Assembly: GCA_963971405.1 (NCBI GenBank)
Contig: OZ020487.1
Coordinates: 26,831,371 to 26,895,370, forward strand
Length of the DNA stretch: 64,000 nucleotides
DNA from: Psococerastis gibbosa
Taxonomy: Eukaryota; Arthropoda; Insecta; Psocodea; Psocidae
Reading direction: 5' to 3'
Positions 34,181 through 45,300 of this stretch are shown one piece after another. The stretch's first letter is position 1, and every line of letters starts with the position of its first letter. The notes under the pieces are model-generated. The model saw nothing but the letters and a program-made list of their open reading frames with translations. It was not told the DNA's origin and searched no databases. The position numbers were made by a program, and so were the translations under genes.

Positions 34181-34191
34181 TCTGTAGGCCA

Positions 34192-34337
34192 GTTATGGCG
34201 ATTGGTATTAACTTACGCCTGGGGTTAAAACTGTAAACAAGCAAATTTTTATAGCACTTTCCATTGTAAAATTATCATGTTTACATTAATACATAATACC
34301 AGGGTACTACATTAACCCCGGTATTAAAATCACCATG
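34192..34337. mobile_element. MITE, GTTATGGCGATT-type ends
   Basis: Inverted ends TTATGGCGATTNGTATTAA, about 146 bp apart. The ends resemble those of the larger, interrupted MITE at 14134-16804. Noncoding. Confidence 0.5.
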
Positions 34338-35079
34338 ATCGGGGCGCAGGTTGTTACTCGTGTCTATAAGTACCTATATATTAAGTCCGTTGCTTCCAGC
34401 CGCTCTGAACAAATAATTCTGCCACATATCTCAAAAACTATACGAAGTAAATAAGCACTAATAAATGAGAAACGACAGAAACCAAATCAAATATCTTGTA
34501 CAAATATTTTTTACTACCATTCAGTATCTGCAGGAAATACAATACTGAAAATATTGTACATTAAACTGTAGTATATCTACTGTAAAATGATATACTTTAA
34601 TACCGGGTTTTATAATTATTTCGAAAAACGATATAATAATTGCTTTTCCAATTAAAAGGGAAATGGAGTAGTCGCAATTTTGTTAATAATTTTAGAGGAA
34701 GGTGAAGCTTGGAAATGAACGAAATTTACGTAATTAAACCACCTTTTAAATAAACTAATTTGCATAGGAAAACACAAGTTTTATGAACCAAACGAGCTAG
34801 AAAAGATGAGGACCGCATTATCATTAACAGCACGGGGTGTACGTTACCAAGAAGATGAAGCAGACTACTAGGTTATATCACAATTAAAAATGAGAACTTC
34901 AAAAACAGGCACCATTCATAAAAGTTTGAACTGTATTTAAAGTTGACCTTGCGTAGGTTTGAAATGTTTCAGGTTATATACTATATGACCCCCTGACCTC
35001 GGAAAGACAAGGCTCCTCCTCTTCGCGGAGGATGGATAAATTTTTTTTTTTCTTTTTAAACACGTACCCTGTTTTAGTA
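34338..35079. other. Noncoding stretch
   Basis: AT-rich sequence with a T-run at about 35040-35060. Nothing else was recognised. Confidence 0.4.
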
Positions 35080-35265
35080 GTAATAAAAGCGGCTTTGGTG
35101 GCAATGTGGTAGCGTGCTTGTACTTGTGTGAATCTCTATATACACCTTGCTGACGGAGACGTGTCGTAACTCGACACAAGTACCTATTATGTTACTTAGT
35201 GAGGCTATTGAAGAGGTTAATCGGATACCTTCATTAAATTATTTGTACGCGATTTACCTTTCTAT
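35080..35265 (+). repeat. Dispersed repeat A, copy 2
   Basis: Same block order as 24590-24765. It ends about 10 bp before the minisatellite begins. Confidence 0.6.
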
Positions 35266-35272
35266 TAAAGAT

Positions 35273-36074
35273 AAGATAAGTTGATTTTTTAAATTATTTA
35301 GGTTATAATTTCTTTGACAGGCATGATGCCAATGCTTGGCAAAAAACTAGTTGAATAGTTGGTATTTATACAGGTAGGTTAGGCTGCAAGATAAGTTGAT
35401 TTTTAAATTATTTATGTTATAATTTCTTTGACAGGCATGATGCCAATGCTTGGCAAAAAACTAGTTGAATAGTTGGTATTTATACAGGTAGGTTAGGCTG
35501 CAAGATAAGTTGATTTTTAAATTATTTATGTTATAATTTCTTTGACAGGCATGATGCCAATGCTTGGCAAAAAACTAGTTGAATAGTTGGTATTTATACA
35601 GGTAGGTTAGGCTGCAAGATAAGTTGATTTTTAAATTATTTATGTTATAATTTCTTTGACAGGCATGATGCCAATGCTTGGCAAAAAACTAGTTCAATAG
35701 TTGGTATTTATACAGGTAGGCTAGGCTGCAAGACAAGTTGATTTTTAAATTATTTAGGTTATAATTTCTTTGACAGGCATGAAGCCAGTGCTTGGCAAAA
35801 AACTAGTTCTATAGTTGGTATTTATACAGGTAGGCTAGGCTGCAAGATAAGTTGATTTTTAAATTATTTAGGTTATAATTTCTTTGGCAGGCATGATGCC
35901 AATGCTTGGCAAAAAACTAGTTCAATCGTTGGTATTTATACAGGTATGCTAGGCTGCAAGATAAGTTGATTTTTTAAATTATTTAGGTTATAATTTCTTT
36001 GACAGGCATGATGCCAATGCTTGGAAAAAAAACTAGTTGAATAGTTGGTATTTATACAGGTAGGCTAGGCTGCA
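35273..36074 (+). repeat. Minisatellite, seven units of 114 bp
   Basis: Unit start AAGATAAGTTGATTTTT. Units 2-4 are almost identical, while units 1 and 5-7 carry scattered substitutions. Every unit has TTTCTTTGACAG|GC and, 53 bp further on, ATACAG|GTAGG, which look like a splice acceptor and donor. The 53-bp core contains ATG...GGCAAAAAACTAGTTGAATAG. No long ORF runs through the array. Confidence 0.92.
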
Positions 36075-36246
36075 TACTAGTAATTAAATGCTGGCTAATT
36101 TATTAAGAACAATAAAGTAATCTGTTGGTTTATATGCTACCATGTTTCTTTTATATTTTTTATTACAAACTCAATATGTGATGAGATATCTATAGTCTAT
36201 TTTAGACTCGTATCTGTATTTGGTTAAGTTATGATTTCGCCTATTT

Positions 36247-36330
36247 CATTGCATCCATGGTAAGCTGGTCAATGGTAAGCTTGTCAGTGGTAAGTTTGTC
36301 AATAGTAAGCTTGTCAATGGTAAGCTTGTC
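36247..36330 (+). repeat. Short tandem repeat, 15-bp unit
   Basis: Five to six units of AATGGTAAGCTTGTC with single-base changes, then a diverged CAGTTTGTC. Confidence 0.8.
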
Positions 36331-37149
36331 TCAGTTTGTCCACTATCCTTTATCGCTTGTAGGCTGTGTAAGTTGACAACGAGAACGTATATACCAGCTT
36401 GTCAATTGCCTAAAATTCTTTCGAAAACATTACAAATAATGTCCGAAATATATGGGGTCGTTGGCATTGAACAAGGCTATAAGTAGTCAAGGTCCATAAA
36501 AAGTCTTTATCTTGCTTATTTTTCTCCGTGTCCTTTAAAAAGTTTAGTTTAAATTACAAATATCGTAAATGAAAGCAGTATTAATTTATTAAGTAAAAAC
36601 ATAATGTAGGTAATCGAGATTCTACAGGCATTTCTTCATACAGAGGATGCTAAATTGAGAACTTGGTCAAGCTGGTAAACCAATGCGAAAGCGGAAAACC
36701 ATTTAGGTGAGTATCATTATTTACGGTGGTAAGGTTTCGGATGCAACAGAGTGCAAGGGAAAGCCACCGCCTTTGCTTTCAGATTCCCTGTACAGAATCG
36801 CTCAAATCGGCTTTGCTGGGATGAAGCGGATTCCACTGAAGCGTGAACTAGATACTCTGTATTTTATTTGAAATTCGCTTAAATAGGATTTGAGAAATAG
36901 ACTGGGTGGGTTGGTTGGTTTTATATAAATTACGATTCTTGCTATGAAATGCGATCAATTTCGGTAAAATTGAAAATCAGAGCGCTTCATTGGCAACTAT
37001 GTTTGAATAATACTCGTACACACTTTAGATGTAATAGATGTTATTATTATTTATGTAGGCCACAATAAAATTATTATATAGTACTTTATTGCAGATTTAT
37101 CCAAATAAGGTCTAATTTCCATGAGAGCATATTATATAATATAGTATAT
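36331..37149. other. Noncoding stretch
   Basis: No gene or repeat was recognised. AT-rich near 37020-37145, before the RT relic. Confidence 0.4.
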
Positions 37150-38624
37150 TCCTGCCCTCACCTCATTGGACCTTTAGTTCTTCTGATAAACAGGAGCTTT
37201 GACGATGGGGTCTTTCCAAATTGTTTTAAAAAGGCCATAGTTAAACCTGTGTTTAAGAAAGGGGCCCGTGATCAGGTACAAAGTTATCGTCCCATTAGTC
37301 TCTTACCATCTGTATCTAAAATTATAGAAAAAATAGTAAATAAGAGACTTATTGATTTTCTAAAAAAACATAAGGTACTCTCTCCAGTCCAGTTTGGGTT
37401 CCTACCTGGCAAATCTACTGGCGACGCCTGCCTCAAGCTTTATAGCACTATCCTTGATGGCATTGACTGTAGAAAAGCTCCCCTTAGCCTGCTCTTAGAC
37501 CTATCTAAGGCATTTGATACGCTCGACCATGGCATACTTCTGGAAAAACTGCAAAGGGCAGGCATCAGAGGTGTAGCCCTTAAATGGTTCAGCAGCTATC
37601 TTAAGGACAGACAGCAAAAAGTAGTAATTGGATCTGGCGGCTCCCAGGCGTCATCAGACTGGTGCCCTCTCAGTACAGGTGTCCCTCAGGGCAGTATCCT
37701 GGGTCCCTCCCTGTTCCTTATCTATATAAACGAGTTCGCCTCCTTTATGTCAACTACCTCCCTGGAACCCCATGTGGGACTCTACGCGGACGACGCTGTG
37801 CTTACCCTACTATCGCCCAATACCCAGTTAGCTTTGTCCGGAGCTGGTGAGACTCTTGAGCAAGCTCACCGATGGCTCGCAGCGAATAAGTTGGTCCTCA
37901 ACGCGGTTAAAACCGAACTCATTATCCCAAGTTGCACCAAGCACGGCCACCCAACTCCTAGAGTACTTACTACAAATGGTCTCGACATTACCGAAGCGGC
38001 TGACGTCCGGTTCCTAGGCATCACCTTCGATTCCAACCTTAATTGGCGACGACATATTGACATATTATGTGGGAAACTCTCATCAACGGTGTTCCTTATG
38101 AGAAACCTATCCTTTGTCGCTGGCAATGACATTCTAAAGGTAATATACTATAGTCTCATGCAATCTCACCTGTCGTATGGCGTAGCCCTATGGGGAAATT
38201 CCTCAGACTGCACTAGGGCTTTCCGCCTGCAAAAAAGGCTGTGCGACTTCTGGCAGGAATATTGGACCAGCGTGTGTCATGCCGATCACTATTCCCTCGT
38301 TTGGGTATCCTCACTCTCCCTGCTCTATTTATATTAGAACTGATAATTTATATCAGGAGGGAGGGACTGGGGCTTAAAAATTATGAAATTCACCACCATC
38401 ACACACGGAGAAGGGGTGACATTCACCTGGGAGCAGTCAGACTCTCTAAGGTACTAAAGGGACCCTTCCAACTCGGTTCCAGACTGTTTAATAAGCTCCC
38501 ACAGGGTCTAAAAAGAGAAGATATTAGCCTAAACGCTTTCAAGAGCAAGGTGAAGGGACTCCTGGTGAGTTGTTGCCCTTACTCCGTCAATGAATTCCTA
38601 GCGACCAACCTCCCTCCCTGCTGA
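37150..38624 (+). pseudogene. CR1/L2-like non-LTR reverse transcriptase, truncated and frameshifted
   Basis: The frame is open from about 37150 (GPLVLLINRSFDDGVFP) through YRPISLLPSVSKIIEKIV, LDLSKAFDTLDH, GVPQGSILGP, catalytic LYADDAV and FLGITFDSNLNWRRHI. At about 38230 a run of A is one base short, shifting the frame out to a stop at 38337. The correct continuation, KKAVRLLAGILDQR, runs from about 38236 to a stop at 38624 and includes RRRGDIHLGAVRLSK and the NAFKSKVKGLL...NEF ending typical of CR1/L2/jockey-like proteins without RNase H. The endonuclease and N-terminus are missing (5' truncation). It was otherwise intact, so decay is recent. Confidence 0.82.
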
Positions 38625-39201
38625 CATTCTCTTCATACTTATAAGTGCCTATTGTCTGTTGTCAAACACCTATGAATAACAGTTGCATATGCGATGCCAT
38701 GTATATCAAATAATTTATTTAAATATAATGTTAAATAAAATTTTAACATTAATCAATTATTATTTTGAAATCAGTAAATTTATTAATTTGAATATAGGAA
38801 CTCGACAAAATATTTTCGCCTGTTTTATCAAAACTAGTCTTTTTGGCAAAATATTAAGTCCAATCTTATCACTGATAATTTAAAGAGCCAATGGGAAAAG
38901 TTTTAGTTAAACCTATTAAACATTAGAATGTCAAACTAAAACTATTGATATGGACTTCTCTGTCAAACTAAAACTATTGATATGGACTTTTCTCTCATTG
39001 TTTTTTTTTCAAATTATTGACTCATAAATAGTCAAAATGTTTATAGTCTAGACTTGATGTTTTGATATTATGTAGCCTACATGGTAGACCTAATTGTATT
39101 TTTGACGGTGCCGAGCACATACTGTACCTTTATATCTATATTGTACTGTATGTGGTAATAATGGCCTATTATATTTCATTTCATTTCATTTCATTTCATT
39201 T
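38625..39201 (+). repeat. Possible 3' tail region of the CR1/L2-like copy
   Basis: After the stop comes AT-rich DNA, then a two-copy tandem repeat (unit about 30 bp, TGTCAAACTAAAACTATTG, 38930-38990) and a pentamer run (ATTTC)n at about 39171-39201. A pentamer run would suit a non-LTR 3' end, but no target duplication was found to tie it to the element. Confidence 0.4.
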
Positions 39202-39244
39202 ACTATTGTGCTTTTGAAGTCTCAAATACGTGCCCTACAGTTTG

Positions 39245-39304
39245 TAAAAGAAAGAAAGAAAATTGTTTTTATTTTCCATACAGGCGAATTTTAGGCCTTT
39301 CGTC
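39245..39304 (-). repeat. Dispersed repeat with GAAA tail, copy 2
   Basis: AAGAAAGAAAG, AATTGT, TATTTTCCATA, GCGAATTTT and GGCCTTTCG, the same order as at 10390-10454. Confidence 0.5.
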
Positions 39305-39952
39305 AGTTTTCCTATTAAGTAGGCAACAACGTGTAGCTATATTTATATACAGTATGTTGTAGTTGCTACAAGTAAACAGGTTACCCCGTATGTTTATACC
39401 GATTAGAACATAATTACGCTCCGTAATTATTATTTGCCGCAGAGAACGATTACAACAGCAAAGATTAAACAACCATGCCGGGAAAAATCTGAAAGAGGAT
39501 GGGAAATGGGATTTTCAATACAGGTTGAAAATGCAAACGATTTCTCATGAAAATGTTCTATCTATTTCGTACAGTGAATGGTTCGGTAGATATAATATAT
39601 TGCATTATGACGCCATGTATACTTCTTGTCTAGTAATCGTATAGTTCATCGTATTGGTCGTTGGACTAAATATCTTTGTATTGTTTTACTGTATTGCCCT
39701 ATTGCTGCAATCAAGCAGCTTTACTATTCTATCATTAATTAGGTATTAATATTATCATTGTTATTGTAATGGTACATAATGTATAATGCCTATGTTGCAC
39801 ATCGTAAACTGATATCTTCCAGTTGGACGTTGAATAACTAACAAATATTAATAATGAATAATAGGCCCTAAAGGTAGACCAGGCCTTATTTCTGGAATTC
39901 CTTAGTGCTCGTTAAAATTGAAACGTAGGTATTGAATTTAATATGCTACGGC

Positions 39953-40040
39953 AGCGGTTCACAACCTTTCAACCTTTTTCGTAACCAGACCCTCCAGGAG
40001 GGAAAAAAATTTTCGCGCCCCTCCCCCCTATTGTAAATAA
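39953..40040 (+). repeat. hAT-like terminus fragment
   Basis: CAGCGGTTCACAACCTTTCA is close to the CAGNGGTTCTCAACC ends of a hAT subgroup (from memory). No matching right end was seen. 39305-39952 shows nothing else. Confidence 0.4.
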
Positions 40041-40230
40041 TACTATTTTCGCAATAAATTAAAGATAAAATAAATAAATAAAACAATTCACTTTTTAGGT
40101 GCCATAACTTCATTAATGCGACTATTGGGCAGTTTTAATTCGTCGATTGAAGTGATTTTTTATCTTAATTCGCTCTTCACGCATAGACCGCTGAATTTAT
40201 TGGGGAGCACACAAACATTTAAAATGTGTA

Positions 40231-40242
40231 TCTACGATACTT
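40231..40242 (-). repeat. Target-site duplication of the non-LTR element (3' side)
   Basis: TCTACGATACTT, identical to 51351-51362. Confidence 0.85.
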
Positions 40243-40255
40243 ACTTACTTACTTA

Positions 40256-41444
40256 CTAGCCAACGCCCACCCTTGGCATCTGAGCCATTTGGTGACGCGC
40301 TGACCAGTATAGACGAGCTATCCCCGCGAAGTCGTCCTCATCATCCTCTATTGCGTCGTCAGTTAGGGCTGGGCAGTTAGGAAGGTGCGCAGCAGTCATT
40401 GGGGCGTAGTCGCACATAGGGCACGCATCGGACTCTAGGACCCCAATGCGGTGCAGGTGAGATGCCAGGTAGTCATGTCCGGTGGTTGTTCTGAATGCTG
40501 CGACGCTCACGGCTCTAGGTAGGTGTTTTGGAATGGGCGAGTCGACGAGAGTTGCCCAGGTTTTTCCATGGCTGCTTCTTTGGAGGCGATCTTTGTTCCA
40601 GGCTTTTACTGCACTATTCACACTAGATTTTGCAGACACGTATGACTGCGGGCAGGAGGGCTGCTGCATGGTGGTACCATTTTTCGCCAGCTCGTCGGCT
40701 TCTTCGTTTCCATTCACACCTACATGACTTGGGATCCATTGCAACACTACGTTTCTGCCACTCTTGATGAGACTACTGATCTGCGCACGACAGCGGTTAG
40801 TTCTTTTGCAACTTGTCTCCTTGTTCGTTGAGAGGGCGAGGATTGCTGACTGGCAGTCGATGAGGAACACCACGTTTAGCTCGTGCGTAGTAGTTTGCAG
40901 TGTTTTGGCCGCTTCGTAAATTGCTGCGATCTCGCCGTCGTAGTTTGAAAGAGGGGAACCTACTGCCACTGAGCCTTTGAATTGGCCAAACACATAACCC
41001 GCACCTGTGTTTCCCGATTCAGGCATGGAAGACCCATCAGAGTATACTTGTAACCACTCTGGCGCTGGGTACTTGGTATGTATGGTTTCCAGGGTAGACT
41101 TTCTTAAGGCGTCTGCAGTTGATGCTTGTTTTGGGAGGTCGTGATTCTCAAGGCGGAGTTGAGCGGATGGGAGGGCGCCAACATGGTCTACGTGTAACGG
41201 GAATGGGTCAGCCTCCCCCAAGCATATGCCGTACTTCTCTTTTATTCCCTCCGTCATGGCTAGTGGAGTGACCTGAGTCTTCAGGCGGGAGGCCGCTTTC
41301 TTATATTGCTTCCATTTTTGGGGTAGCACCCGTTTTTGTCGTTCCCAGAAAGTGACAGCTGATTTTTCTCTGCGGCATTGAATTGGTTCGATCCCGGTTT
41401 GAGCCTCCATAGCCAGTATTGGGGTAGATTTGGGTCCCCCCGTG
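40256..41444 (-). CDS. Non-LTR ORF, 3' part: RNase H and zinc knuckle
   Basis: Continues the frame of 48720-51258. An RNase H domain has YSDGSS, a DGEIAAIYEA acid, FLIDCQSA and GNEEADELAKN, so all four acids are present. It ends with CPMC...TAAHLPNCPAL, the C-terminal knuckle, and an acidic stretch. The TAG stop (40258-40256) is immediately followed by the TAAG tail, leaving almost no 3' UTR. The ATG at 41410 is internal; the true coding sequence runs to the insertion junction. Confidence 0.85.
41440..41444 (-). repeat. Bel/Pao target-site duplication, left
   Basis: CCGTG, repeated at 48720-48724. Five bases is the usual Bel/Pao duplication length. Confidence 0.9.
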
Positions 41445-42078
41445 TGTGGTTTTCTGCGATAGCTCAGTACAATAAAATAAGTACCTAACTCACAACAGGG
41501 GCGTATCCTAATAAGCTAATAACTAAGAACTCCAAATTACGCTCCTGAAGGTTTAGGTACCTATGAAATGAGAGTGGACTGTATGAAAATAATTATGAAT
41601 TGGTAAGAAAATAAGAGAATAAGCCTACCGTACTCTGCTTACTCGGTGGTGAAGGTGTAGTACAGTAGGTAGACCTATTATAAAATGTAATGTATAGTGT
41701 GGTGCTGTAAAGTGTCTGGGTGTATGTGTTTTGAGTGAATAGGCTACGCTACTTATCTACTACCGGAGTCCGTGGCTTGCAAAGTATCCGCAGGAATCTC
41801 GGCAGGGGCGAGCACAATAAACACTGTTTAATATAAAGAATAATAACACAAACAAGAAAACACTACAACCACAACTATAATAAATTAATGTAAATAACAA
41901 TAGGTATATAATTAAATAAATATACAACCTATTGGAGCCGATACAATATTGAGACTGAATTCACTAACTGTAAAATGCGGGGATGAGTACTTGTGTACCT
42001 ACCCGATTTAGGGTAAGGTACCTGCGACAACAACCCGCAACTATATTTAGCTTGTGCAATGCGAGGCATTCACGGACA
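41445..42078 (-). repeat. Bel/Pao 3' LTR
   Basis: 634 bp, same length and apparently the same sequence as 48086-48719. The preceding polypurine tract (about 42079-42095, minus strand AAGGCTGGCGG) is poor. 42079-42315 is the short 3' untranslated part. Confidence 0.92.
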
Positions 42079-42315
42079 TACCGCCAGCCTTGCAAGGCAC
42101 TTGCAAAAGGTAAACAAATAAAGAAATATATAAAAATATACATATATACTATATGCAATCTTAAGCATATTAAAGCTTAAAAGAATGAAATGAAATGCAC
42201 TATGCAAACTAAAATTAAAACAATTTGGCGAAGTATTAATGTAGGTAATGTTACGATATGCACTACTAAAGCTAAAATTAAAATACAAAATTTTAATACT
42301 AATAAAATTGAGGCA

Positions 42316-45300
42316 CTACTTCTCAAATTGCAGGGACAATAATTTGTTGACAGGGCGCAAAAGTGCACCGGAGTTAGGTAGCCTCACGCGCGCAACTCTC
42401 ACTGTCCCGTCACTATGGGGATAGACTTCCTCCACAATAGCCAGTGGCCACTCTAATGGAGGTGTGTCTTCCCCTTTTATGTAAACGAGCATTCCTTTTT
42501 CCAAATTAGGCACTTGCTTGTCCCACTTGGAACGGGCTATTAACGTCTGCAGGTAGACGTTGCGCCACTGGCGCCAAAAACGCCTCAGACAAGATGTCAC
42601 TACCTGCCAACGACTGAGTCGGTTCAACTGGACCGCTGATGAGTCGAGCCCTATGGATGATAATAATGGACTTCCAATCAGGAAGTGCCCACTGGTAAGA
42701 ACCTCATCAGAGGGGGAAATCGACAATGGATGAAGCGGTCTCGAATTTAAGACTGCCTCAATCCGCACTACTAGGGTGGTGAACTCAGTGAACGTTAGCC
42801 TAATATTAGCGGTTACGCGGACCAAATGAGATTTAAATAGTCCAATTAGGCGTTCGCATACGCCGTTTTTCCAGGGACTGACTGGAGGTACAAAGGAAAA
42901 CTTTATGTTTCTAGTACACATTAATTTCTCAATCTCATTGCCATTGGCCAGCAAGAATTTATAAATTTCGTCAAATTTTCTAGCACTGCCACGGAAATTG
43001 GTGGCGTTGTCGGTGTAAAGGGTTTGGACTAACCCACGTCTACTCATCATACGATCTAGGGCAGCCACAAAGGCGTCCGTGCTCAGGTCTTGTACCACCT
43101 CCAAATGAGATGCCCTGGTAGACAAACAAGTGAACAAAGCCACCCACACCTTAATAACTTTGGCTCTAGGCCGTGCCGCTTCATGAACTAAGTGTGGTCC
43201 GGATAAATCACAGCCACTTATTAAAAAAGGCCGGACTGTGGAAAAACGCAGTTTAGGCAAATCAGCCATCATAGGCTCAGAAGGCTTGGCTTTGAGACGA
43301 AAGCAAACAAGACAACGGTTTGACTTAATCAAACGGCCAATACCGAGTATCCAATACCTTTCCTGTATAAAGGATCTCATCAGGAGGGGACCCCCATGCA
43401 GGGTAATGAGATGCGCGTAGCGAACAATTAACATCGACAAATGTGACTGGCTAGGTAATAAAAGGGGATGCTTGGCCTCGAAAGACAAAGGCGCTTGAGA
43501 CAACCTTCCACCAACTCGCACTAGGTTGGTTTCTTTGTCAACATATGGTGTTAAACCCCCCAATTGCCTGGGCATTTGTTTACCCTCATATATATATGGG
43601 TACGCCCTTTTTTGTATCAAAATAATACATGAATGTAAGGCATTCTTGACCTCATTTACGCCCAAAGGTCCCTTGAGCGGTACATTAGCGGTGCGCTTTG
43701 CCCGAGAATTCCAAACAAAGCGTAGAATCCAGGCAAATACACGATTTAGTCTAGTCAGAGAGCTAAACCGGACAACAAAAAGTTTTTCGAAATCATCTCC
43801 GCCCTCATGCGAGGAAGATAACAAGGTTACAGTCTTTTCCGCTTTTAAATCTGGTATTTCATCACAAAACGGAGGTGCTTCGGGCCATATGCTAGGTACT
43901 TGCGACAGAAAGGGTGGACCAGACCACCATTGCGAACAGTTCAGCAGTTGTTCTGGGCCCAGTCCTCTAGAGGCTGGATCAGCACCGTTAAATTGAGAGC
44001 CAATGAAACGCCAATCTTCAATTTTAGCTTTACTCAAAATAATTGGAATACAATTGGCCAAAAATAATTTCAGCTTAGTTACACCTAAGCGCAACCACGA
44101 CAACACAATAGTGCTATCTGTGCAAAAATAGGTTCGCTGCATCGGTAATTCGTTAAGAAAATTCATACATCTGTATATATTAACGAGCAAATCAGCTGCC
44201 TGTAGCTCAGTTTTCGAGACTGTCAAGCGCGATTTGAATTTTGCGGGCATGGTTCTACCTTTTGCCCTCATCAGGGTCATAGTAGCGTGACCCTCATAAA
44301 CACAACAAATATAAATGGCGACGCCATAGCCAGTAGACGAACTGTCTGAAAAGCAATATAGCTCAAGTTTTGGGCAACCAAAACAGTCTATTAGACGTGG
44401 AATACGTAGGCCTAATTCCTGTAAAAATGGAAGACCATCCATAAGAATTTGCCATTCTTTCCGCAAGTTTTCGTCGAAAACTGCATCCCAATCAATGCCA
44501 ATTTCCCATAATTTGCAGAGAAAGTGTCTGGTTTTTCCAGTAAAAGTGGCAAGTAGTCCCATAATGTCATAACGACATGCAATAAAGCTTAGGACTCCGC
44601 GCTTGGTATATACATAATTAAACTCAGTGACTCGATACATAAAAATATCTTTCGCTGAAGTCCAAAATAGACCGAATACCTTAATTACAGCCTTTTTGCC
44701 ATGTAGATCAGTGTCTTCACATTGATCACGCGGTAGATTGAACAAAAGGCTGTGGTGTGAACTTCCAAATTTTTGGAGTTCAAAGCCACCTTTGCGCAGC
44801 AAATCGTTGACAGCAAATCGGATTTCGTCATCGCTGCCGTCTAAACTGGTAATTAAATCTTCAACATATAGCTGAGTCAGCGAAATGTTGGTACCTCTTC
44901 GGAAATTAACGCTCTCGTCAGCAATGAACTGCTTTATAGTTCGCTGTGCTAAAAATGCACTAGGTGCCATGCTGAATAGCACACGAGTGAACTCAAGTTC
45001 CTCAGAACCACCATCAGGTGCAGGCCTCCACAAAATATGCTGATAACACCTATCAGCAGGAGCAATCACAACCTGATTGTACATTTTTCTAATGTCGGGT
45101 ATCAAACCAACACTTCTTTCTTTGAAAGACAATAACTCATCGCAAATATCAGTTTGCAATGCTGGTCCCGTCAGCAATTGAGGATTCAGAGAGTTGCCAT
45201 TCTTGTCGAGGCAACTGGCATTCATAACGGGCCGCAAACGAGTACAACTACTGGACCGTTTGATAACCGAATGATGAGGTAACATATACTTTGAAACGGT

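Noticed and set aside
35273..36074. The seven-unit repeat array as a CRISPR
   Set aside because: Whole 114-bp units repeat without unique spacers, in eukaryotic DNA. It is a minisatellite.
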